Shown here piece after piece: positions 1-10,190 of a stretch of DNA of 64,000 nucleotides (position 1 is its first letter; every line of letters begins with the position of its first letter). The stretch is from contig NZ_BLVP01000036.1 of NCBI RefSeq assembly GCF_013340305.1, positions 157,579 through 221,578 of the forward strand. The letters run 5' to 3'. Under the pieces are notes generated by a model that worked only from the letters and a program-made list of their open reading frames with translations, did no database searches and was not told where the DNA came from. The DNA is from Desulfovibrio psychrotolerans. Its GTDB lineage: Bacteria > Desulfobacterota > Desulfovibrionia > Desulfovibrionales > Desulfovibrionaceae. Both the position numbers and the translations under genes were made by a program.

Positions 1-1108
1 AGAAAACTACTCCCGCCATCTGGATAACCGTCCGGAAGGCTCGCCCCCCTCCTGCCTGCTGGACTATTTTGCAGATGATTTCGTGCTCTATGTGGACGAA
101 AGCCACATCACAGTCTCGCAGGTGGGGGCCATGTTCAAGGGCGACCGCTCCCGCAAGCAAACCCTTGTGGAATACGGATTCCGCCTGCCCTCCGCACTGG
201 ACAACCGTCCCCTGAACTTCGATGAATTTCTGGAACGCATCGGGCAGACGGTCTATGTTTCCGCCACGCCCGGTAAATGGGAACTGGAACGGGCGCAGGG
301 CTTGGTGGTGGAGCAGATCATCCGCCCCACCGGCCTTCTGGACCCCGTGGTAGAAGTGCGCCCCGTGCAGGGGCAGATGGACAACCTGCTGGGAGAATGC
401 AAGCTGCGGGCGGCGCGTGATGAGCGTGTGCTGGTTACCACCCTTACCAAACGCATGGCAGAAGACCTCACGGAATACTTTAACAGTATGGGCACAGCCT
501 CGCGTTACCTGCATTCGGATATAGATACCATGGAGCGCATGGCCATTCTTCAGGCGCTGCGCCGTAAAGAGTTCGATGTTCTTGTGGGCATAAACCTGCT
601 GCGCGAAGGGCTTGATATCCCGGAAGTTTCTCTGGTAGCCATTCTGGATGCGGATAAGGAGGGCTTTCTGCGGTCCATGGGGTCGCTCATTCAGACCTTC
701 GGGCGCGCTGCCCGGAATGTGGACGGTCGGGTCATCATGTACGCAGACGCGGTAACCCGCTCCATGCGTGCCGCCATGGACGAGACGGCACGCCGCAGGG
801 AACGGCAGCAGAATTTCAACAGCGAGCACGGCATAACGCCCACCACCATCCGCAAAAAGCTGGAGAGTTCCTTCGATTCCCTGTACACCGCCGCCGATGC
901 CAAGGCCAAATCCGGCAAGGGCAGGGCGGAAGCGCCGCAGACTCAGGCAGAAGGCTGGGGGCTTTCGTCGGAAGAACTGGGCAAGCGCATTCAGCAGTTG
1001 GAACGCGAGATGCGCGAAGCAGCGCGTGAGCTGGAGTTCGAACGGGCGGCGGAATTGCGTGACCGTATACACGTGCTGCGCCGCAGGTTGCTGGAAGCCG
1101 AGGCATAA
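1..1108 (+). CDS. uvrB: UvrB, excinuclease ABC subunit B (5' truncated by window edge)
   Basis: C-terminal part of the DNA-damage recognition helicase of nucleotide excision repair, which is loaded by UvrA and recruits UvrC. The reading frame is open from base 2. The first residues match the conserved UvrB stretch around [10 protein letters not shown] and LLDYFADDF, followed by [14 protein letters not shown] and [19 protein letters not shown]. The helicase C-terminal lobe shows [13 protein letters not shown] (motif V) and QTFGRAARN (motif VI). The last 45 residues form the UVR coiled coil ([14 protein letters not shown]) that binds UvrC. The N-terminal Walker A region lies outside the window. 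Downstream genes follow on the same strand at short spacing. Identification is secure. Confidence 0.97.
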   Translation, partial: ENYSRHLDNRPEGSPPSCLLDYFADDFVLYVDESHITVSQVGAMFKGDRSRKQTLVEYGFRLPSALDNRPLNFDEFLERIGQTVYVSATPGKWELERAQGLVVEQIIRPTGLLDPVVEVRPVQGQMDNLLGECKLRAARDERVLVTTLTKRMAEDLTEYFNSMGTASRYLHSDIDTMERMAILQALRRKEFDVLVGINLLREGLDIPEVSLVAILDADKEGFLRSMGSLIQTFGRAARNVDGRVIMYADAVTRSMRAAMDETARRRERQQNFNSEHGITPTTIRKKLESSFDSLYTAADAKAKSGKGRAEAPQTQAEGWGLSSEELGKRIQQLEREMREAARELEFERAAELRDRIHVLRRRLLEAEA

Positions 1109-1134
1109 CCGGAACGGAAGAGAGAAGGGCGGTA

Positions 1135-1890
1135 ATGGCCGGAGAAACAACGCCTTCCATGCGCATTGCGGTGATCATACTCCATTATGGCAGGCCAGCC
1201 CTTGCGGGGCGTCTTTACGCCCAGATAACCGGGGCAGACCCGCAGTATGCGGAGCACGTCTTCGTGCTGGACAACTGCGCCCCGGAACCGTATCCCGGCG
1301 CATGGCGCAGAACGGAGCACAACCTGTACTGGGCGGGGGCGCTGGACTACGCCCTTTGCGAGATGGCGCAGCAGGACTACAGCCACGTCTGGTTTTTGAA
1401 CAACGACCTGCTGTTTGACGGACCGCCGCCTTATCTGCGCCGTGCCATGGGCAGGCTGGCGCGCATGGAGGGCACCCTCGGCCCCGTGGGTATTTACGCC
1501 CCTGCCGTGACCGGCAATCCCTACCATCCGCAGATGGTGGCGGCACCGGGCATGCAGTACCGCACCGTGGAGTATGTAGACGGCATTGCTCCCCTTGTGA
1601 GCGTGGCCTGCTGGCAGGCGCTGGGCGGGGTGGATTACACGGGCAATCCATACGGCTACGGCGTAGACGTATGGTTTTCCCTATGCGCCCACCGGGCGGG
1701 CTGGCGGGTGGTGGTGGACCACGGGGTTCCCGTGCGGCACCGCTACCATTCCACCGCGCGGGAGATTTCCGGCTTCATGCATACCGCAGCGCAGGCGGAA
1801 GCGGCATACCTTGCGGCCCGTCTCGGCCCGGACTACCGGACCGTTCTGGCGCAGAGTGCCCGGCACTGGCACGATGCCGATTCCCTGTAA
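1135..1890 (+). CDS. GT2-like glycosyltransferase
   Basis: A 251-residue protein resembling family-2 (GT-A fold) glycosyltransferases such as rhamnosyltransferase-like proteins. An N-terminal beta strand IAVIILHYGRP is followed by a VLDNCAPEP nucleotide-binding loop. HVWFLNNDLLF contains the acidic NND metal site that replaces the usual DXD. A later GYGVDVWFSLCAHRAGW segment resembles the acceptor-side ED..D region. No membrane segment is obvious. The start at 1135 follows a GAGAAGGG ribosome site; an internal ATG at 1159 is a possible alternative. It sits between two DNA-repair genes, so the neighbours say nothing about its acceptor, and the sugar is unknown. Confidence 0.75.
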   Translation: MAGETTPSMRIAVIILHYGRPALAGRLYAQITGADPQYAEHVFVLDNCAPEPYPGAWRRTEHNLYWAGALDYALCEMAQQDYSHVWFLNNDLLFDGPPPYLRRAMGRLARMEGTLGPVGIYAPAVTGNPYHPQMVAAPGMQYRTVEYVDGIAPLVSVACWQALGGVDYTGNPYGYGVDVWFSLCAHRAGWRVVVDHGVPVRHRYHSTAREISGFMHTAAQAEAAYLAARLGPDYRTVLAQSARHWHDADSL

Positions 1891-1929
1891 CGGGCTGTGT
1901 TTTCAGCGACAGTAATTCAAGGATAATGA

Positions 1930-4245
<2,316 letters not shown>

Positions 4246-4263
4246 CAGCCGATGGGCAACACC

Positions 4264-4270
4264 AAAGGAG
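4264..4270 (+). promoter_or_regulatory. Shine-Dalgarno site fixing the dapB start
   Basis: AAAGGAG lies five bases before the ATG at 4276. An in-frame ATG at 4252 lacks such a site, so the shorter product is preferred. Confidence 0.8.
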
Positions 4271-4275
4271 AACAT

Positions 4276-5055
4276 ATGAGCGTGTTAGTGATAGTCATGG
4301 GGGCCAACGGGCGCATGGGCAACATCATTGCCCAGATGGTGAAAAACAGCGACAAGCACACCCTTGCCGCCGTGGTGGAACGCCCCGGCAATACCCAGCG
4401 GCTGGATGCGTGGGGCTGCATAGTGGGAACCGATCTAGACGAGGTGCTGCCCAAGGTTCCCGGCGGTATCGTCATAGATTTCACCGCGCCGGAAGCGAGC
4501 GTCGCGCATGCAGAGGCGGCCGCCCGGCACGGCAACGGCATTGTCATAGGCACCACGGGCCTCAATGATGAGCAGAAGGCCAGACTGGCGGAACTGGCGA
4601 AAAAGACCCCGGTGTTCTGGTCGCCCAACATGAGCGTGGGTGTGAATGTGCTGCTCAAAATTCTTCCGGACCTTGTGCGGCATCTGGGCGAACTCTACGA
4701 CCTTGAAATGGTGGAACTGCACCACAACAAAAAGAAAGACTCCCCCAGCGGAACGGCGTTGCGCCTTGCAGAATGCCTTGCCGAGGCACGCGGATGGGAC
4801 CTGAAGGACGTGGGCAATTACCACCGCGAAGGCCTCATCGGCGAACGCCCCAGGCAGGAGATAGGCGTGCAGACCATTCGCGGCGGCGATGTGGTGGGCG
4901 TGCACACCGTGTACTGCCTCGGACCGGGCGAACGCATAGAGGTCACGCATCAGGCTCACTCGCGTGAAACCTTTGCCGCAGGCTCCCTGCGTGCCGCCGC
5001 GTGGCTGGCGGACCAGAAGCCCGGCAAGCTGTACACCATGTCGGATATCTTCTGA
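4276..5055 (+). CDS. dapB: 4-hydroxy-tetrahydrodipicolinate reductase DapB
   Basis: Cytosolic NAD(P)H-dependent reductase of the diaminopimelate/lysine pathway, acting on the product of DapA. At 259 residues it is of normal family length. The N-terminal dinucleotide-binding loop is GANGRMG. TGLND and [11 protein letters not shown] follow, then the signature [15 protein letters not shown], which holds the catalytic His pair at about 149-150 and the substrate-binding lysines. A late [10 protein letters not shown] stretch is also typical. The start is set by a strong ribosome site five bases upstream. The stop TGA overlaps the ATG of nadE by one base (TGATG), so the two genes are probably translationally coupled. 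dapA is not in the window. Confidence 0.97.
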   Translation: MSVLVIVMGANGRMGNIIAQMVKNSDKHTLAAVVERPGNTQRLDAWGCIVGTDLDEVLPKVPGGIVIDFTAPEASVAHAEAAARHGNGIVIGTTGLNDEQKARLAELAKKTPVFWSPNMSVGVNVLLKILPDLVRHLGELYDLEMVELHHNKKKDSPSGTALRLAECLAEARGWDLKDVGNYHREGLIGERPRQEIGVQTIRGGDVVGVHTVYCLGPGERIEVTHQAHSRETFAAGSLRAAAWLADQKPGKLYTMSDIF

Positions 5056-6764
5056 TGCGCATAGCCTTGTTGCAGTGCAACCCCGTGGTGGGTGATGTGG
5101 TGGGCAATGCCCGCCGTATCCGGGAAGCAGTGCTCCGCGCGGCGCATGACGGGGCCGATCTGTGCGTCACGCCGGAACTCGCCATATGCGGCTATCCTCC
5201 GCGCGATCTGCTGCTGCGCGAAAATTTCGCGCAGGCCTGCTGGATCGCACTGGAGGAACTGGCCCGTCAGCTTGCGGATACGGGAGAGAACGGATTCGCC
5301 GCCCCGGCTGTTCTGGTCGGTACGCCCGTGCGTAACCCGCATCCCGTGGGCAACCCCGTGCACAACAGCGCGGTGCTGCTGGAAGGCGGTTCCGTGACCG
5401 TGGTGTCGCACAAGACCCTTCTGCCCACCTATGATGTGTTTGACGAACGCCGGTATTTTGAGCCGGGCAAAGGGTGCGGCCGTGTGGTGGTCGCCGGAAA
5501 GCGCGTGGGCGTAACCATCTGCGAAGACGTGTGGAACGACAAGCACTTCTGGAAATCCCACCGTTATTACGATACAGACCCCGTGGCCGACCTTATGGAC
5601 GGCGAGGTGGATATTCTGGTCAACCTTTCCGCTTCCCCCTTCTCGCTGGGCAAACAGTCCGTGCGTGAACGCATGCTCGCATCCCTTGCCGTGCGCCACG
5701 GTGTTCCCGTGGCCTACGCCAATCAGGTGGGCGGCAACGATGATCTGGTTTTTGCGGGCAAAAGCGTGGTATTTGATGCGGCAGGCAAGCTCGTGGCGCG
5801 CGGGCAGGGCTTTTCTGAAGATGTGGTGCTGGCCGACCCCTTCGCGGGAACAGGCACCGTGCAGGCAGACGACCCTGCCCCGGAAGCTCAGGCTTGGCAG
5901 GCACTGGTGCTCGGAACCCGCGACTATGTGCGCAAGTGCGGTTTCTCCTCCGTGGTGCTGGGACTTTCCGGCGGCATAGATTCCGCGCTCACCGCCGCTA
6001 TCGCTGCCGAGGCCCTCGGGCCGGAAAACGTTCTGGGTGTGCTCATGCCGTCCCCGTTTTCCAGCCGTGGCAGCGTGGACGATTCGCTGGAACTGGCGTC
6101 CCGGCTGGGCATCCGTACCCGCACCATCCCCATTGAGCCGATGATGCATGCCTTTGAAGATGCCCTCGCTCCCGTCTTTCAGGGCAGAGCGCGTGATGTG
6201 ACGGAAGAGAACATCCAGTCCCGCGTGCGCGGCAATCTGCTCATGGCCATATCCAACAAACTGGGGGCCATGCTGCTCACCACGGGCAACAAGTCGGAGC
6301 TTTCCGTGGGCTACTGCACCATCTACGGCGACATGGCGGGCGGTCTGGCCGTCATATCGGACGTGCCCAAAACACTGGTCTGGTCCATCTCCCGCTGGCT
6401 GAACACGCAGGAAGGGTCGGAGCGCATCCCGCAGGTCATCATAGACAAAGTGCCTTCCGCCGAACTGCGCCCCGACCAGAAGGACAGCGACAGCCTGCCG
6501 GAATACGACGTGCTGGACGCCATCCTCAAAGCCCATGTGGAAGGGCGGCAGTGCCGCGCCTCCCTGCTGGCGGCGGGGTTTGCCGTGCAGGACGTGGAAA
6601 GGGTGCTGCATCTCGTGCGCATATCCGAATTCAAGCGGCGTCAGGCGCCTCCCGGACTCAAGATAACGGATACCGCGTTCGGCACAGGGTGGCGCATGCC
6701 CGTGGCTGCCCGTGTGAACCTGCCGGAAGATACGGGACAGGCAGAAGATGCAGGACAGGCATAG
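5055..6764 (+). CDS. nadE: Glutamine-dependent NAD+ synthetase NadE
   Basis: Last step of NAD biosynthesis: ATP-dependent amidation of nicotinate adenine dinucleotide, with ammonia supplied from glutamine. At 569 residues it has the two-domain bacterial form. The N-terminal nitrilase-type glutaminase carries its catalytic triad in PELAICGYPPRDLL (Glu), KTLLPTYDVFDERRYF (Lys) and VTICEDVWND (Cys156). The C-terminal synthetase has the PP-loop GLSGGIDSALT with Ser305-Ser310 and the TTGNKSEL/YCTIYGDMAGG segment. The start is the ATG overlapping the dapB stop; an upstream in-frame ATG lies inside dapB and lacks conservation. The nadBAC genes lie 10 kb away on the other strand. Confidence 0.97.
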   Translation: MRIALLQCNPVVGDVVGNARRIREAVLRAAHDGADLCVTPELAICGYPPRDLLLRENFAQACWIALEELARQLADTGENGFAAPAVLVGTPVRNPHPVGNPVHNSAVLLEGGSVTVVSHKTLLPTYDVFDERRYFEPGKGCGRVVVAGKRVGVTICEDVWNDKHFWKSHRYYDTDPVADLMDGEVDILVNLSASPFSLGKQSVRERMLASLAVRHGVPVAYANQVGGNDDLVFAGKSVVFDAAGKLVARGQGFSEDVVLADPFAGTGTVQADDPAPEAQAWQALVLGTRDYVRKCGFSSVVLGLSGGIDSALTAAIAAEALGPENVLGVLMPSPFSSRGSVDDSLELASRLGIRTRTIPIEPMMHAFEDALAPVFQGRARDVTEENIQSRVRGNLLMAISNKLGAMLLTTGNKSELSVGYCTIYGDMAGGLAVISDVPKTLVWSISRWLNTQEGSERIPQVIIDKVPSAELRPDQKDSDSLPEYDVLDAILKAHVEGRQCRASLLAAGFAVQDVERVLHLVRISEFKRRQAPPGLKITDTAFGTGWRMPVAARVNLPEDTGQAEDAGQA

Positions 6765-6833
6765 GCTGGCTGCCATGGCTGCCTCTGCTGTTTGATATAG
6801 TCAGTATTCCACTCCGTGTTTTCGCAACGATTT

Positions 6834-6874
6834 CAGGCCTTGGCGCATATGGGTATGCGCCAGGGCCTGTTTTT
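6834..6874 (+). terminator. Intrinsic terminator after nadE
   Basis: The long imperfect stem CAGGCCTTGGCGCATA pairs with TATGCGCCAGGGCCTG around a short loop and is followed by TTTTT. It closes the uvrB-to-nadE run. Confidence 0.8.
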
Positions 6875-6960
6875 ATGAAGCGTCTTTCAGGCACAGCCTG
6901 ATATGAAGCGGCTGACAAGGCTGTTGGCGCAGGTACAAACGAGGGAGCAGCGACAGGCGC

Positions 6961-7056
6961 GACATCAGTCATGAAAGCAGCCATGACATCAGCCATGACA
7001 TCAGTCATGACATCAGGCGGAACATTAGGCGGAACATTAGGCGCAGCTTCAGCAGC
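6961..7056. repeat. Degenerate 12-bp tandem array spanning a stop codon
   Basis: Eight consecutive 12-base units in phase, such as GACATCAGTCAT, GACATCAGCCAT, GACATCAGGCGG and AACATTAGGCGG. The array runs from outside the Fe-S gene into its 3' end. Its stop codon (7005-7007, minus strand) lies inside a unit, and the last coding units give the C-terminal Leu-Met-Phe-Arg repeats. Confidence 0.85.
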
Positions 7057-8279
7057 AGGCGCGCGGCATAGGTCCACGGCCCGCGTAACGGTGCCTTGGA
7101 GCATCCGTTTCCATGCGGAAACAGCACATCCAGCACATGAAGAACGGGCGGGGAATCGTTCCGGCGTGCAGCCGTTCCATTGCTGCGGTTCTGTGCCGCA
7201 AGGTCTTCGCCCGAATGCTTGGTGTCCGGACAGCTCAGATACCGGGCACATCCGGCACAGTAGGTGATCATGGTCCGGCCCTTTGCCTGCCGCTGTCTTC
7301 GCGCCGTCCACCGGCGGGCATATTCGGGCGCACGCAGGCTCACGGCCCCACCTTCGCCGCAGCACAAGGTACGGCCCCGTGCGTGTGTCATTTCCTCCAC
7401 CCGCATATCCTCGCGCAGCAGCAGTGTGCGCACGGCATCGTGCACGGCTGTCTCTGTGCGCAACGGGCAAGGGTCATGAACGGTCACAGGCTCCGTCCCA
7501 GACGCGGTCGCCGGCACGGTCACAGGGCCGGTCACTGGGTATGTCTCAGGTGCGTTCCCAGAGGCGGTCCCAAAGGCTGTCACAGTCGCTTTCATTGTCC
7601 GGTTCTGCTGTGCATCTCCGGGCTTCTGCGGCGGGTGTCCGGTCAGCGTTTCATACACGGTGCGCACACGCAGGCCTTCCGCATACCGGCTGAACACCTT
7701 GTGGCAGTTGGGGCACGCCGTGAGCACTGTCTCTACCCCGGCTTCACGCAGATTCCGGCATAAGGCCGTGAACCGCCGGAGAAAATACTCCTGTCTGCCA
7801 AGGTCGTGCGAAGGCTTGTGGCAGCAGTCCAGCACCATGCCCAGCGCGGGAATGCAGGAACACAGGTGCGTGTAAAGCCGCCATGTTGTGCCGGGGCGGG
7901 TTCCGGGAAGCGTGCAGCCGGGGAAGAATACCGTCCGGCAGCCGTCCGGCAGTGCGGCATGGCGGAACAGGGCGGAACTGCCGGTTTGTTCATACGCCAG
8001 CAGCGGCCTGTAGGGGGTTATGTCCAGTTCTCCTTCGGTCACGGCAGCCCTGCGCATGCACAGGAGCATGGTGGCGGGGTCAAGCCCTTCCGGGCATACG
8101 GCCGTACATAGTCCGCACAAGCTGCACAAAAAGGCAGTGCTTCTGGTGCCGGGGCCGTCGGTTTCGTGCGCCAGCGCAAGTGCTTTTGGTGTGCCGTGGT
8201 CCTTCAGAAAAGGGCACAGGGCCACACACGCCCCGCATTCCGTGCATGCGCGCGCCGTATGAAGAACGGGGTCGGGCAT
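7005..8279 (-). CDS. Ferredoxin/CCG-domain Fe-S protein (GlcF/HdrD-like)
   Basis: A 424-residue soluble electron-transfer protein. The N-terminus has two 4Fe-4S motifs: Cys12, 15, 18, 22 (ACTECGACVALCP) and Cys52, 55, 58, 62 (LCSLCGLCTAVCP). Two cysteine-rich CCG domains follow: FFPGCTLPG with LDCCHKPS and TACPNCHKVF, then VHDPCPLRTE with LCCGEGGAVSL and YCAGCARYL. This is the layout of GlcF, GlpC and HdrD partner subunits. A 12-bp repeat array inserts about 40 Thr/Val/Pro-rich residues between the two CCG domains, and the C-terminus ends in repeated Leu-Met-Phe-Arg. It starts four bases after the stop of the molybdopterin oxidoreductase, so it is probably that enzyme's redox partner. Substrate unknown. 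Confidence 0.8.
   Translation of the reverse strand: MPDPVLHTARACTECGACVALCPFLKDHGTPKALALAHETDGPGTRSTAFLCSLCGLCTAVCPEGLDPATMLLCMRRAAVTEGELDITPYRPLLAYEQTGSSALFRHAALPDGCRTVFFPGCTLPGTRPGTTWRLYTHLCSCIPALGMVLDCCHKPSHDLGRQEYFLRRFTALCRNLREAGVETVLTACPNCHKVFSRYAEGLRVRTVYETLTGHPPQKPGDAQQNRTMKATVTAFGTASGNAPETYPVTGPVTVPATASGTEPVTVHDPCPLRTETAVHDAVRTLLLREDMRVEEMTHARGRTLCCGEGGAVSLRAPEYARRWTARRQRQAKGRTMITYCAGCARYLSCPDTKHSGEDLAAQNRSNGTAARRNDSPPVLHVLDVLFPHGNGCSKAPLRGPWTYAARLLLKLRLMFRLMFRLMS
7481..7600. repeat. Ten in-phase 12-bp units inside the Fe-S gene
   Basis: Ten adjoining 12-base units with consensus near CGGTCACAGGCG (for example CGGTCACAGGGC, CGGTCACTGGGT, CGGTCCCAAAGG) run for exactly 120 bases without a phase break. 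On the coding (minus) strand they give four-residue units of the type Pro-Val-Thr-Xaa. Confidence 0.9.
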
Positions 8280-8283
8280 CCGC

Positions 8284-10188
8284 TTAGTTTTCCAGCCGGG
8301 CGTGCTGGCTGTAGTAGGCCGCGGTTTCTCCCATGTCGGTGATACGCGGTTCTATGAGCGGATTGGCGCAGTTGCCGTGCTTCATCCAGCCGCCGCGCCG
8401 GATGATGGCACAACGCGGGTGCAGGTCGGTCAGCACCTCCACGCGCACCGCCATGCGCCCCTTGGGCGTGGCAAGGTAGATGGGCCGGGTGTTGTCCAGC
8501 GTGCGCAGAACGGGATTCCCTATGTTCACCCACACGGTAGGCGGAGCATCCTGCACCACCTCCGGCATCTGGGAATGCAGAAAATCCCGGTGTACGAGCG
8601 AAAGCAGTTGCAGCGGAAACCCCTGCGGTACAGGCGGCTCCGTGTGCAGAGCTTCAGGCAGGCGGTATTTTCCGTCGGGGTGGGCAAAGTCATAGTTCTC
8701 CCACGCCACGGCGGGATGGTCCGCCATGGCAAACCCCTTGGCCCGCAATTCTTCCAGTGAGACAGAAAGATACGGGCTGTCCAGTGCCTGCCGCAGCACG
8801 TCCTCGCGCGTGGGGGCTGCAATGCCAAGGCGCGCCGCAATATCCGTCATAATGTCAAAGTCATGCCGCGCCTCTCCTGCCGGGGCAAACACGGCGGCGG
8901 AATACTGCACGCCGTTATGCAGGCACGACCCCAGAATTTCCTCGCGTTCGTGGTTCATGGCGCACGGCAGGATAATGTCCGCCCGCATGGCGGTGTCCGT
9001 CATGTAACCGTCCACCACCACCTTAAAGTCAATGGCGTCCATGGCGGCGGCGTTGGTCGCCGCGTCCGGTGTCTGATTTACAAAGTTGGAACCGTCCGCC
9101 CACAGAAATTTCACGGGCGGGGTTGCCTGCAAAATCTCTCTGCCGATGGCGGGCAGGAGCAGCCGCCGCGCCGGAGTGCCCGCGTTCTTTGCCCAGTCCG
9201 TATTGAGGTTGCGACCGGAGGAGATGTTGAAATACACCCCGCCTCCCGCCCGTCCCACATGTCCGGAAAGCAGGCCAAGAGCGTTGATGAAGCGCACGTT
9301 CTCCGCCCCGAACACATGCCGCTGCATGCCCCATCCGATGATGCTGGCAACGGGCTTCAGATCCATGTTGCCGTACACGTTTGCCAGCAGGTTCAGGTCC
9401 TGTTCTGAACAGTCGCAGTCGCGTAGCAGGCTCTGTTCGTCCTGCGCGGCGATAAGCTCCTTGAAGGCATCCCAGTTGGCTGTCTTGAAAATGGCACTGG
9501 TGGAGGCGTACCCGCGCACCAGCAGCTTGCGGATGATGGCTGCGGCCAGAAAACGGTCGGTTCCGGGGCGTATGCGTATGACGGTATCAGAAAATTCGGC
9601 GTTGCCGTCTCCGCCGGGTGAGATAGAGATAACCTTTCTGCCGCGTTTGCGGACTTCCTTCACCAGTTGGGCGGTGTGGATGGAAGAACGCGAAAGGTCT
9701 TTGCCCCAGTTCACGATGAATCCGGCGTTGAGCATATCTAGGGGGTCATTATGGTCCAGCGCGCCAAAGTCCGCAATGCTGGCCTCTATGCCCGCATCGT
9801 CACACAGTGCTCCGCGTGTGGTGGAGGCACCAAGAGAGCGGAACAGGAATCGGCTGGCTTCCGCCAGTGCGCCCCGGTAGCCGTGGGACCGTATATGCAG
9901 TATGGAGGCAGGCACATGGCGCAGGGCGTTCAGCCTGTCCGCAATGCGGTCCAGCGCGGTGTCCCAGTCCACGGGCCTGAACGCGCCGTTGACCTTGGCA
10001 AGGGGCGTGGTAATGCGCTCCGGGCTGATGATGCGTTCATGGGCCTTGCGTCCCTTGGAGCAGATGAAGCCTCTGGTAAAGGGATGGTCCGGGTTGCCGG
10101 TAATGGAAACCTTGCCGTCCGGCCCGGTTTCCACAATGACGGAACAGGCGTCCGGGCAGTCCAGTGTACAGGCGGAAATATATTTCAT
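8284..10188 (-). CDS. Molybdopterin-dependent oxidoreductase (DMSO reductase superfamily)
   Basis: A 634-residue catalytic subunit of the molybdenum/tungsten bis-PGD family. The N-terminal 4Fe-4S site is Cys7, Cys11, Cys15 and Cys43 (ACTLDCPDAC and GFICSKG). RPVDWDTALDRIADRL begins the cofactor domain. The GALCDDAG segment near residue 130 is where this family often places the metal ligand, suggesting Cys. A C-terminal molydopterin-binding domain contains NIGNPVLRTLDNTRP-like sequence. There is no twin-arginine signal, so it is probably cytosolic. The start at 10188 has AAGGGAT just upstream and is only two bases from the rtcB stop; longer upstream reading runs through rtcB and is rejected. 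The substrate cannot be told from sequence. Confidence 0.85.
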   Translation of the reverse strand: MKYISACTLDCPDACSVIVETGPDGKVSITGNPDHPFTRGFICSKGRKAHERIISPERITTPLAKVNGAFRPVDWDTALDRIADRLNALRHVPASILHIRSHGYRGALAEASRFLFRSLGASTTRGALCDDAGIEASIADFGALDHNDPLDMLNAGFIVNWGKDLSRSSIHTAQLVKEVRKRGRKVISISPGGDGNAEFSDTVIRIRPGTDRFLAAAIIRKLLVRGYASTSAIFKTANWDAFKELIAAQDEQSLLRDCDCSEQDLNLLANVYGNMDLKPVASIIGWGMQRHVFGAENVRFINALGLLSGHVGRAGGGVYFNISSGRNLNTDWAKNAGTPARRLLLPAIGREILQATPPVKFLWADGSNFVNQTPDAATNAAAMDAIDFKVVVDGYMTDTAMRADIILPCAMNHEREEILGSCLHNGVQYSAAVFAPAGEARHDFDIMTDIAARLGIAAPTREDVLRQALDSPYLSVSLEELRAKGFAMADHPAVAWENYDFAHPDGKYRLPEALHTEPPVPQGFPLQLLSLVHRDFLHSQMPEVVQDAPPTVWVNIGNPVLRTLDNTRPIYLATPKGRMAVRVEVLTDLHPRCAIIRRGGWMKHGNCANPLIEPRITDMGETAAYYSQHARLEN

Positions 10189-10190
10189 GG

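Noticed and set aside
4956-6776. Long minus-strand open frame opposite nadE
   Set aside because: It is antisense to a well-conserved NAD synthetase and has a composition typical of the complement of GC-rich codons.
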